In this document: piece after piece, positions 37,770 to 48,310 of the stretch
How the letters are laid out: each line of letters starts with the position of its first letter
Numbering within the stretch: the first letter of the stretch is position 1
Assembly: GCA_020086605.1 (NCBI GenBank)
Contig: JACBWW010000017.1
Coordinates: 464,271-528,270, forward strand
Origin: Lanius collurio
Taxonomy: Eukaryota > Chordata > Aves > Passeriformes > Laniidae
Reading direction: 5' to 3'
DNA: 64,000 nucleotides
The notes under the pieces: model-generated
The model's database searches: none
Seen by the model: the letters and a program-made list of their open reading frames with translations, nothing else
Told to the model about the DNA's origin: nothing
Translations under genes and position numbers: made by a program

Positions 37770-38170
37770 GTTAGAGTATTGTCCTAGTGATTAATTGAAA
37801 AATTATGCAAATACCAAGAGAAAGGTTTATGCAAATGAGAATAGACTGCAAAAATGCACTTTGCTTCTGATCGCACACAGGGCTTCCAGCCTGTCATAAT
37901 AAGCAATAGGTTAAAGAATTGCCATTTGGATTTACATCATTTCCTCTCTTGGGGCTTATCTGTCCTCAGACTGTTAACCCAGATTTAATTCAAAGTGGCT
38001 GCAATTGCAGCTGCAAGAGCAGCGTTAAAATGGAAACAATGAAAAGTGAATGCTCTTGGCGGGTGATTGAAAAGCCCAGGGCATGGCAGCACACGCATTT
38101 CTAGCCCACTGTAAATGAAACCAATATCTCTCAGGAAAAAGGCCCTTTGTGAGGATTGTCCTTCCATTCA
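37770..38170. promoter_or_regulatory. Possible conserved enhancer-like element with paired octamers
   Basis: Two exact octamer motifs ATGCAAAT lie in the same orientation at 37805-37812 and 37829-37836, 24 bp start to start, each within TTATGCAAAT. Nearby are TGATTAATTGA, the 12-bp palindrome CTGCAATTGCAG (37999-38010) and an adjoining GCAGCTGC containing the E-box CAGCTG. ATGCAAAT is the classic binding site of POU-domain factors (established). The stretch carries no repeat signature. Enhancer function is inference from motif clustering only. Confidence 0.3.
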
Positions 38171-38190
38171 GAACAAAAAGCCTCTGGCCC

Positions 38191-38210
38191 GGAGCAGGAG
38201 CAGGAGCAGG
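38191..38210. repeat. (GGAGCA)3 repeat
   Basis: Three GGAGCA hexamers followed by GG and a G run. Short and simple. Confidence 0.8.
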
Positions 38211-41200
38211 GGGAAGAAGTGCAATAGCATGTGCCAAATATCCATAATGAGAGAGTGTAAATAAAAGGAGCAGGTGGTCTGGTCCAGATCCTCAGTGTAG
38301 GTATGAGCTTTCCCAGCTTTTAGCTCCTTTACCTTAGATTGAAAGGCTGTGTGTTCTCCTTACAGTTTCATAATGGAAAATAATTTCCTATCAGCTTACT
38401 ACTCAGGGACCCGCTTTTGACTCCCAGTGTCATCATCCTCTGTGTCCTGCCTGGCCCTGGTCCCCTGGGCCTTACATGGAACTGGGAGAGCATGCAGCCA
38501 CCCCAGCCCCTGTCCCATTCCAGGTGAGGGCCTGGATTCAGGGTCCCTTCTCAGCACAGAGGGTTGCATTGCAGCAGCCCCTTGTCCTGCCTCTCCTCTG
38601 CCCATGCCCAGACACCCCAGGACGCAGCTGTGCTTAGGGGAGCCAAGTCTTGGGGCTCATTGTCATCCTCTTTGCATAAGTCCAGGGCACCAGAGGACCT
38701 CTTCTGTCACTGGTTATGTTGCCTGTGGCTGCTGATGCATTCTCACCCTTCTCTCTGCAGCTCTGATCAGCTCTGCACACACCCAAGCTCTCACCATTCT
38801 CCTACCATGAGGCTCAGTCTCCCTTTCTCGTCACTGCCCTCCCTTCCTCCTTCTGCTCTGTTGCACAAGCCCCTTATTATTGCGTGAGAAATATTCTCTG
38901 AAATATCCATTTTGCTTTCTCCTTCCTTTTTGGTTGGTTAGACAATTATTAATCCACCTCCTTTTCATAAAATAGCCACAGCCATAATAATAAAGTCAAA
39001 ATATGATTTCCCCATAATATAGTATAATCTCTCCCTTTTCTTTATTCCTTGCAGATGGTACACCTCTTAGCATAAACAGCATGTTAGCATACTGATTCCA
39101 GATGCATAAAAAACGTACAAATCTTCACATTTTCTCTCTCCTCCTGAATGAGTGTGTGTATATATATTATCCTTCCCATTTAATTTTCCCAGCTTTTCAT
39201 TTTGATTTCTCTTTTAGGACAACACAGACTTGTCATAATCCATCTGGGATTTTATTCTTCATCATACAAAAATGTTGCTTGAAGGCCAGTTTTTACTTGG
39301 CATTAAGAGACTGAAGATCAGCCTAAATCAGAGTATTATAAACCTCTTATAACAAAATCCCTTCAGTTGTAAATGTGTTGTCTCAATAATTAGATAAATA
39401 TACCAGACCACTTGTTACCAGACTAGCACAGGAACTAATTACATTATTTCCTGTGACTGCATTTGATGCACCAATTCACCAGCAAAGAACAGGCTCCTGG
39501 ATCTGTTTATCTTCTTCTGAGGTTGTTGTAAATAACTCTAGTTCTAAAAAAAAGGTTACAATACAGGTTCTGTTAGAATTAAAAGGCATTTAAACAAAGG
39601 AATGCAGGCGTGTGCTGTGAGGACTAAAGGATAAACTGGATGTATTTTGCATTGGTAGGTGAGGGGGTTTAAAATTCTCATTTGATCATTTACAAAAAGC
39701 TTCTGACTTGATTGTGAAATGTTTTCTCTTGTGCTTAAATTTCATGCCACAGATTATTAAAAATTGACTTTGCAGTATTTATTTTACTTATCTATCCCAG
39801 CCAGGCTGTGCTTAACCATAGATTTTGTGAATTATTAAATTTTAAAAGCAATTTGTGTTGGATTTTACACTCCAGTTCTGTCTGAAGGGATGTACACCTC
39901 CAGTTCTATCCCTGAAGCTGAAGTGCTTTGATTCATCTTTAATCTGAACAGTCTTAGAAGTGCATGTTCCAAGTGTAAGACATGATGATAGTCTCCAGTG
40001 TAATGCTTAACTAACTGCTTGTTAGTTTTAACATTTAACATATCATGAAAAATAACTAGTTTCCATAGGTTATCTGAGCCATAACAATGCTCAGTATAAT
40101 TCATTCAGTCAGATAACAAGAACTATTTTCAAACATAATGAGGAGCTAATAAAGGTCACTGTGCCCACAAACACATATATATCACCACTAATTTAACAGT
40201 ACCAATGCTGAACAGGTGCATTTCCAGTACAAATCTCTTTAGCTGAAACTGCTTGATGCTAGAAGAAGGAAAGCAACTGAATAAATCTTCAATATTTAAA
40301 TTAAAGCTAGGCCCAAGTGGCAAAACTTAAATTTAGGTGAGCAATCAGATTGGTACTAGAGCCAGCGTAGATTTTGACTAAGAAGCCTGAATTACCCAGG
40401 CATAAGGTCTAAAATTTAAAATAAGATCTGTGTTTTCCTAAAGTTTGAAGCTGAGATCCATTTCTCACATTAAAGGGCAAAGATGAGGGGTGTGCATGTA
40501 AGTTTTGGTGCTTCCCTTTTAGTTTATGTAAATTGATTTCCAGAAAAATATCAACATTTTTTCAGGATTTTTTCAGACACCTCCTGTAAACTAAGCCCCT
40601 ATATGAAGGTGGGAAATTTGAAAAGCTAGTGTTGAGATTGAGAACTGTTTTTAAAATTCTTTTCTATCACTTCTTAGAGGACAGCAACAGCATATCTCTT
40701 CAATGCTATGTTCATTGAATGCAAACACAAATTTGGGATTTAGTTGGGGTTTTCTAGTTTGTTGATATCAATGAATTTGTGATGAATTTTGCTGCCAAGT
40801 GAGATGCACTGAGGTGTTTCCTAAGTCATACAGGTGCAGCAACAGAAAGAAGAGACAGCTAATGTGTAACAATAGATTGCATAAAATAATTACTAAATGG
40901 CTCAGAAGCAAAAAGACTAGAGTATATTTCATGTACAAACCTCTGTTGTAGGTCCTCTAGGTCCATAAAAACAAACTAAAATGCTAAAGCCTGGAGGTGC
41001 TCCATCTTATAATGAATGCCAGATTTCAAGGTGAAATTGATTTAATTACACAGAGCATTGGCAAGATTAGTACATTTAGTGTTGGCCTCACTGGATTTTG
41101 TTTGTTTGTTTTCTTGTTGATTGCAAAATTGATGCAATTATTTACATGAGGATTTTTTATTTTAATGCTTCTTTGTGTGCAACAGAGCAAACAGTAAATC

Positions 41201-42021
41201 CCTATGGTCGTCCTGAGCAGCCTGTCAGAACAGGTCAGCAGTGAGAAATAGGAAAGAATGGAAGGAAGCCTTCCTTTTCCTGGCTCTAAATTGTTTTGGG
41301 AGAAGCTATGATATTTTCTGCTCTTTCAATAATAGTGTAGAGCAGACCTGCAAAAAGAAGATCATCCTTGTGAGCCAGGAAATCCTATTTTTCTGATGGG
41401 CTTGTAGGCAATCTCTGGGATAGTTGTGCATCTTAAATCAAAATGGGATTTCTCTCTAAATATATCTTCTGTGCTACTCCTTATAAAGCCACTATTCATT
41501 TAGATCTACCTCCCTCCAGATCTCCATCCTTGATTTCTTTTCTACAAGCCTCACCATAATGGTTTTAAAAACCTGTGAGTTCTCTAAGCCTTGTATGAAG
41601 ATTTTCTCTTGGACATGAGGAATGCTGTTTCAGTCATGAGTATCTTAGCTGGATGCCAAGAACTCTGAGGTGTAGGTGGCTCCTGTGTGTGTTTAGGTGC
41701 TTGGAGGTTCTGATTGACAAACTTGGTGCCTGTGTTTGGAAAACCACAAAGGTTCCTGTAAATGTATGTCTGTATGTATGCAAACTTGATGTAGATGTGC
41801 ATTCTCTCATAGACATCAACCATAACAGAGATCCAGGGCTGTCCTCAAGAGCTGGGAATCATTGTTGTCATGTGCTAGAAACTTTTTGGATGACATTGAC
41901 TCTGTTTTGAAGGTGGGAGGCAGCTTATGGGTGAGATTTGCCAGACTGTAGAGGATTGCATGCATATCTATTCAAAATGAAGGTATGTTCAACATGGCTT
42001 TGAAAATTTCAGACCATCTTT

Positions 42022-42570
42022 TTGCCAGCTTTTTCTGAGTCACACCTTGAAACTGGTTTACAGTATCTTTCCATTTACAACAGTGCAGATAGAAAGGGCA
42101 AATCTACACAAAGAGCTATAGATAGAAGCACTGAAATTAGAGTGATACAGAAAAGCCTCTGTCAGCAGAGTACTCAAAATAACAGCACCGAATCACCTTC
42201 CTCTACAAAAATGCATGCTACCTATTTTAGGTTAGATATCTCATTTTATTCTAATTTTGCCACATGTAATGATGTTCCTGCAAGGAGTCATAACAAGGTG
42301 GTTTGGGTTATGTCCAGTCTGAGTCAGATTTTGACATTTGCAAGAGGGTGGAAGCCTTTGTGTGTGACCCCAGCCTGGCCATTAAAAAATGCAAAATACT
42401 CTGGATCCATAGCACATGTTTCTAATCTGTTATCAGATATAAACATGGCCCCAAGAGGTGCCTGGGAGTTCACTGAGCTGATGGGGCTGTGGCGAGTGAC
42501 GCACGTTTGGGAGCCCTGTCGTGTTGCCCTCTGGATGCTGTGGCATCTTTGCCCACAGATGTGTCATTAG
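42022..42570 (+). other. Longest open frame in the window (182 codons), probably chance
   Basis: The frame runs from an ATG at 42022 to a TAG. It has no signal peptide, repeat, cysteine pattern or motif that I recognise. Its composition (Ser, Thr, Leu, Trp scattered) is what random vertebrate sequence gives. There is no promoter, Kozak context (tgccagctt... upstream of other starts), CpG island or framing splice sites. At this GC content a frame this long is expected rarely but not remarkably in 64 kb over six frames. An unrecognised exon or processed relic cannot be excluded. Confidence 0.15.
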
Positions 42571-43959
42571 CAGTCAGATTTCTTCTGCAGTGCATTCCTT
42601 AAATCCGTGCTAACTAACCATGAAAACAACACGCTTGTTCCATAGGGGTGTCTGCAAATAAGAGCAGTGTCACTTCTGTGCAAACCCACGAGGTTTATCA
42701 GCCTGGCACTGGGAGTTGTTACAAGTTAAACAGCCAGAATGGGGTTCATCTCATCTAACCTCAGCCATTACTGTGCTGAGCATCAAGCTGACCAGATGAA
42801 AGGCTCAGGGGCAGTCAAGAGATTGTGATTTACTCTTGTGAGGCTCTCTGGTTTTATTCCCTATGAAGGTATGGCCACTGCTGTTCATCAGGAAAAACAA
42901 TCACATCTCATTTTACAGGGTAAAAAAATGGGATATTGATACAACTTACCCAATGGATTCAAACTGTGGGTGTAGTTGTGCAGTCCAGACCTCCAGGTCT
43001 CTTCAGCAGTAGCCTGAAAAGTGATGTGCCAAGCAAAGATGCATTTATGTTAGAAGTTTTATTGTAATTATTTTCAACAAAGAATTCTGCAAGCTAACAT
43101 TTGCATTTTTTTATTAGTTTATGAAGAGATTTGGAAGTAAGCTTTACATTTTAAATATGTCTGTGTTAAAAAGAATCATGAATATATTCCTTTTCCAGCT
43201 GATTTTGTGTGTGTGCAAATCACTTCATCATTGTTTTCATTTCTGTCAGGACTTTAAGCATATCTGTTAAGAGACAACAGTTAGTGGCTCTTGTTATGTG
43301 ACTGAAAAATAGCTTTGGGTAACCTTATTGGGTGACTGGAGACAGATCACAGCAGAGATTTGAAAAGGAGTTCAGGGCACTTCAGGGATCAGTCATCTGC
43401 AAAAGCAGTGGAAAACTGCTTTTTGCCTTAGGTGGCTGGTTACACGGCACGGGTAGAGCAGTCAAAACAAATAGTTTACATAGGCTAAAATGTGTTTGCA
43501 AAGTGCATTTGAGCAAATTCTACTGACAAGTACACTTGGAAAAATCAAAGTCTGCTACAAACAGAAAAACTACTGAACAAATTAGATACAAATCACTCCC
43601 TCAGCAGCAGACATGAGCTAGACAGATCTTGAGTTCTACACATATCAATGACACAGACCTCAGTCTACTGCCTGACAGTGTCAGGGCCATATGGAGCATG
43701 ACTTTATGATCTTGTTGTCCTTTGGGGAGGGAAGATATGGATTTGTTTTTCTCCATTTCTTTTTGAATTGAAGAAGTTCATTTCTTGCTAGTAAGTCATT
43801 TGTGGAAGTGGCAGAGGTCACATTGCACTCTGAAGTTTTGTCACTCAAGGCCAAGGAAACGAATGATTGTGGTTTTTTGTATTTAAATCACCAGCTCTAG
43901 ATAATTACCTTTGTTCTGATAACCAGCTATAAGGTCTGGAAGCAGAATAGTGAAAATTA

Positions 43960-44000
43960 AAATGGACTTTATAGAAAGTCCATTTATAGAAATGGACTTT
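43960..44000. repeat. Perfect 11-bp inverted repeat plus a third copy of one arm
   Basis: AAATGGACTTT (43960-43970), loop ATAG, AAAGTCCATTT (43975-43985). It is followed by tataga and a further AAATGGACTTT at 43990-44000, so arm, anti-arm and arm lie within 41 bp. Template-switching during replication commonly makes such snap-back copies. Confidence 0.9.
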
Positions 44001-44118
44001 CTGCCATAAAACTCTTCACTGGAGGTTTACTGTGTGGCTACTTCTGGAGACAAATTGTCACCTTTTCTTTCTCCCTCTGTCTTTCAGGGTCACTTTTGTT
44101 AACAAATATGAAGCAAAT

Positions 44119-44316
44119 CTATCTGTTGAACCTCAGCCAAGGCCAAAGTGCTTCAATTTTCTTAGCACAAATGCTCCTGGACATTCTGAATAATCTTTGA
44201 CAATCAAATGCCTTGGAAAAGTTAATATATATGGTTGTAATATCTTGGTCTTTAGCAATGGCACTACAGATGTGACCCCCATAACTCCAAATATATCCCA
44301 CTATCCCAGATTCCAC
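44119..44316 (-). pseudogene. LINE reverse transcriptase relic (CR1/L2-like)
   Basis: The minus-strand frame contains DITTIYINFSKAFDC, close to the (V/I)YLDFSKAFDTV block at the catalytic core of reverse transcriptases in CR1- and L2-type LINEs. The aspartate after AF is the family's catalytic metal ligand and is kept here, while the Asp normally found two residues before FSKAF is Asn. The rest of the 65-codon frame does not align by eye with CR1 beyond this block, and stops follow on both sides, so it is a decayed fragment. The LINE subfamily is uncertain. A single short motif could in principle be chance. Confidence 0.5.
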
Positions 44317-47300
44317 ATGTGAACAATACTACAAAGCTGAACAAATCAGAGCACAGCCAATTTCTAATAGTGAAGACTGAGGTTCTCAGTATTGTTTTCC
44401 TACACTGGCCTGACATTTGCATGTAGCAGCACAACAAAACCCATCCACCTGCAGGACGTCAGGCCATGGGCTGGCCCCTCTGGGCTTCTCAGATGAGCCC
44501 CATGGCAGCACCAGCCCTTCCCTGTTCTGGCACTGGCTCCCAGCAGAAAGGTGCCCACTCCTTGGTGACCCATTCACTGTCACCCATCAGCCAAGGGCTG
44601 TCCTCAGGACAGTCCCTGTGCCACTGGCTCAGGGTAGTCACTCAGAAAGCCACATGGTGTCTCTGCTGTGTATCAGAATGAGGCATATTTTAATCAAAAG
44701 GCTTGGAAGCCAAGGGAGACCTCGTTGAGCATGGTCATTATGTGTGTGTTTGATGCAAGGAGAGGTGTTTTGGCTGGATTAGTGCCTTCCAGTGGCAGTG
44801 GGGAAGAGAAGGATTACTGTTAAATATCTGTTACTATTTTTCCTACATTGAAAACTCTCTAGTCAAATTTAAGAGTGAAAATGTACATAGAACAGCATTA
44901 AAAGATACATAGAAGTAGTACTGCATGTGCAGGCAGCCAGACTGTGTTAACAGTGTGCTGTGTGGTCCCTGAGGGCACTGATGGGCTCCCCCCACCCTGC
45001 CCACAGCCTTTCCAGGGCTGTCAGTCCCAGGTCCAGGAGTGCCAGTCCCGACACAGCCCTGCTCTGGAATGATGCAGTACCTGTGTCACCTGGGCACAAG
45101 GGTCTGCTCTCCCTGTCACTCCCTGCTACCCCATTTTAAAGGACCATGACCCTTCCTCCCATTTCCCCCCAGCTGGAAAGGCAGGGCTTGGACATCAGTC
45201 CTCAGGAAAAATTCCCATACAGAAGGGGTCCCTCCCAGTAACCACAAGCATGTTCCCCAAGCCCTGAAGGGGGATAGATTTTGGATACACTCTCATCTTC
45301 AGTGTTTATTACTGACTACTTTCATGAAAACCACACTAAGAAGTCTGTCATCTGTGTGTTCCTTTTTGAGGTATCTGATTCTAGATGCTCTCCAAACCTA
45401 AGTAATTCTTTTAGGCTCTGATAGAGGGTTACAGGATCCACTTTGGAGGCCACAACATTGTGCTTCTGTCTGTATTTCTGTGCCATCCAACTGCAGATAC
45501 GAGCCTCAGCCACCTTCTGACACCATGTTTTTCCTACACTCTGGTGCCATTATTTTTCCTTCTTCTGTCCCCTTGTGTCTGAGTTTTCACAGGAAGAAAG
45601 CCCATAATCTAGCCAAGGAGGATATTTCACAGATACAAGTGTGAGAGAGCTGCGGATGACCAGACATATGGCATTGGTTTTATCTGACCAAATGTTTACT
45701 TCTGTATCTGGGCCAGGCAGACATCCCTTTGTAATCAATGGAGTTTAAGGCATGAGTCATTTTATCCTAAAATTCAACTCATGATTATTAAAGTTTGCCA
45801 CCAGTGGCAGAACAAATGGTATGCAACACCAAAAGAGTAGGGTTTTGCTGACTGTGAGAACACCCTCATCTGCAGTACTTTCAGTCCTGCAAAAGGTAGC
45901 TTTTATTTTCTGGTGGTTTAGAAGAGGACTGGGTTCATGTTGCCCTATCAGCACACCCCTGCTTTGCCAGGAGTTCATTAGCTATGGTAGATACTGCAGT
46001 CTTTTGAATCAATGAAGTTCAAAAAACTCCTGCTTTACCAGAAAAGAGGATTTTCTTTGTTGTTGTGGAAGGAGGAAAGATGGCTCATAGGAGTGAATAA
46101 AAGAGACTGAATTCACATGACTAATGGAGTTAGATACATTTGAAAAGTGTGAGCTATACATTTTCTAGTAAAGGATCCCTCTCCTCACCAGGATTTCCTG
46201 TGCCAGAGGGAAGAAAGTTACAGATTGCTTTGCATTTTAAAATGAAAGAACAGAATATGGGAGCTGTTTCATAATCTCTTACTGAGATCAAAGGAGAAGG
46301 GAGGTAAATGCATATGTACTTCTTTCTCTGGTGCTGCACCAGCTATTTAATAGAACTAATGGAGCCTCCAGTGTAGAAAAGACAGAGATTAGCCTCTTCA
46401 TCTCTACCAACTGTAAAGAGTCCAAAAGGATTAATATTATTGAGTGAATTTCAGCTAGAAAGTAGGAAGGAGATTCTCTCTCCCCTCTTCATCTTTTAAT
46501 CTTTGTTCCCAGAAATAACTCTGAACCATGTTTTCAGCTTCCCATCCTTTCCTTTTGGGTTTTTTTTCCTTATTATTTCTTAGTAGAAACAGACTTGGAG
46601 ATATCTAACACCTCTAAGAAGCTTTGGCATCACTGAATTTTTGAAAAGTTTGAGAGAGAACTGGAAAGGACAAATGAGACTAAATAGTCATGACAAGTTT
46701 ATGGGATCAGAACCTTAACTGGTTTGAAACAGTGTTATTCCACTGACCTCAGCTGGCATGACTCTATGTGTGTTCATGGAGTTCAGTAAAGCCACAGACA
46801 CTCACTCCAGCTGAGGATCTGACCCCTGAAATGATGGAGTCTAAGCCAAAGCAAACTGAGCTTTTGTCATGAATTGGTCTTCAAGGGAAAATAATTGCTA
46901 ATTCAGTGACTCCCACTGTTTCATTTCAGCTGCTGGTCATTCTGTACTGCAGAAAATCTTTACTTTTAACTGGTGAATCAAGAGTTTCCCCAGAAGCTTC
47001 AATACATGGAAGATCAGAGATGCAGAAGTGTGCACACAGTCCTTCATGTGTTATGCATTAGAAGACAAGCTCTATGGTCTGTTTATGAAGCAAAAGTGAG
47101 ATAACCAAGAGAAACCTTCCCACCTAGACATTTGTCCTATTAGCTTTACCAGTAAATGCTGAAAAAAACCCTAAAATCCTGGGTTAGATGGCACTTTTGG
47201 ACACATGGGGGCTTCTCATAGTCAGGGTTAATTTTGTGTGGAAAGAGCCTGAAAGAGCTCACTGGGACCTGTTTGCAGTACACCAAAGCAGTAACCCTGG

Positions 47301-48226
47301 CATCTGTACTGATGCTACAGCACTCTCCAGACAAATTAGTCCTCAGGATTGCAGAATTTGGAGCTGAAGAAAGTAAGCAACCTGCTCAGGAGGTTACAGC
47401 TCTTCTGTTCCTCTTGGCAGCCACTGAAGGGAGATGAGCAGAAAAGAAACACGATAAAAAGTAAATGGCACTTTCCTGCTAAGCTAATCAGTTCTGTTTG
47501 AGAACAGAGGGCTGTGCCAACTGCAAATCAATGCACTAAATCACTTTCATTCTCATGTGAGTCCTGCTGCCATGGCAGCTGCTAACAAGGGAATAAAGAA
47601 AACTGTTATTGGATATTTAGTAGACTTTTTAAGTGCTTGTGTAAAATAACATATTTAATTTAATGCAAAGTTATAAATGTAATTGGAGTTTATGGACATT
47701 ATAGCAGGGAAGAGAAGAAACAGATTCCTCTTCTTTCTGCACAAAGAGCTTGTTTATGTTCCCAGACTATCCTTAGCAAACTCTGTCTGCAGCGTTAAAG
47801 AGCAGCCTTCCTGTTGGATTTTAACACTTCTACATTTTATTGAGGCATAAACACTGAGATAATAATATGTCTGATATTTCATGTGGTTTTTAACATGTTC
47901 AAGTTACAGAGCAGGACTAACACATACTTACCTTAGGATGGTATTAATGCTCTTTAATGCCACAGGCTATAAAGTCTATGTCTTCCCTGACTATTAAAGA
48001 AAGCCTACATGCCTGCTCCAGATGTGAATATGTACAAAAGCATGTGTAGATTTAATTGCATAATGCCACTTAAGACAACAACAACTGCACCAGGGAGGTT
48101 ATTTAATGATGTAATATTATATTTTCTTCTTACTATTCTTTCCCAAGTAATATTCTTACTTGTCCCTCGAGTGACTGGAACTGTCCCTTCCAGTGGGAAG
48201 TTTCTGCAAGTTTCCAGTGGTGTTGT
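44317..48226. other. Unique noncoding sequence, nothing recognised
   Basis: Positions 44400-44740 and 44940-45260 are GC-richer, with overlapping frames on both strands and no domain. Minus-strand frames at 45322-45978 lie close together in the same direction but belong to no family I recognise. The rest is AT-leaning background. Confidence 0.5.
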
Positions 48227-48310
48227 TCATATAATGGTTTGGGTTGGGAAGGGACCTTAAAGGTCATGTTGTTCCAAACCCTCTGCCATGGGCAGGGACA
48301 CCATCCTTAG
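48227..48310 (-). mobile_element. CR1 LINE 3' terminal fragment
   Basis: Plus-strand reading gives ttcatataatggtttgggtt, then gggaagggaccttaaaggtcatg, ttccaaaccctctgccatgg and gcagggacaccatcc. This is the reverse complement of a CR1 3' end, starting at the tail. Only about 84 bp are kept. Confidence 0.88.

Larger units (their letters stand above)
35446..44118. other. Noncoding sequence, CNE-like block and longest chance ORF
   Basis: No gene is supported. Positions 38400-38880 are GC-richer and full of overlapping ORFs with no domain. Positions 39000-41600 are plain AT-rich sequence in which I see nothing. The octamer pair, the 182-codon ORF and the hairpin at 43960 are listed separately. Confidence 0.5.

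Noticed and set aside
38400..38880. GC-richer patch with overlapping ORFs on both strands considered as a coding exon or CpG island
   Set aside because: CpGs are few, the peptides are low-complexity Pro/Ser/Cys-rich shadows and no clear splice pair frames them.
45322..45978. Three consecutive minus-strand frames that could be pieces of one broken gene
   Set aside because: They do not form one coherent product when read in order, and no piece resembles a known protein.
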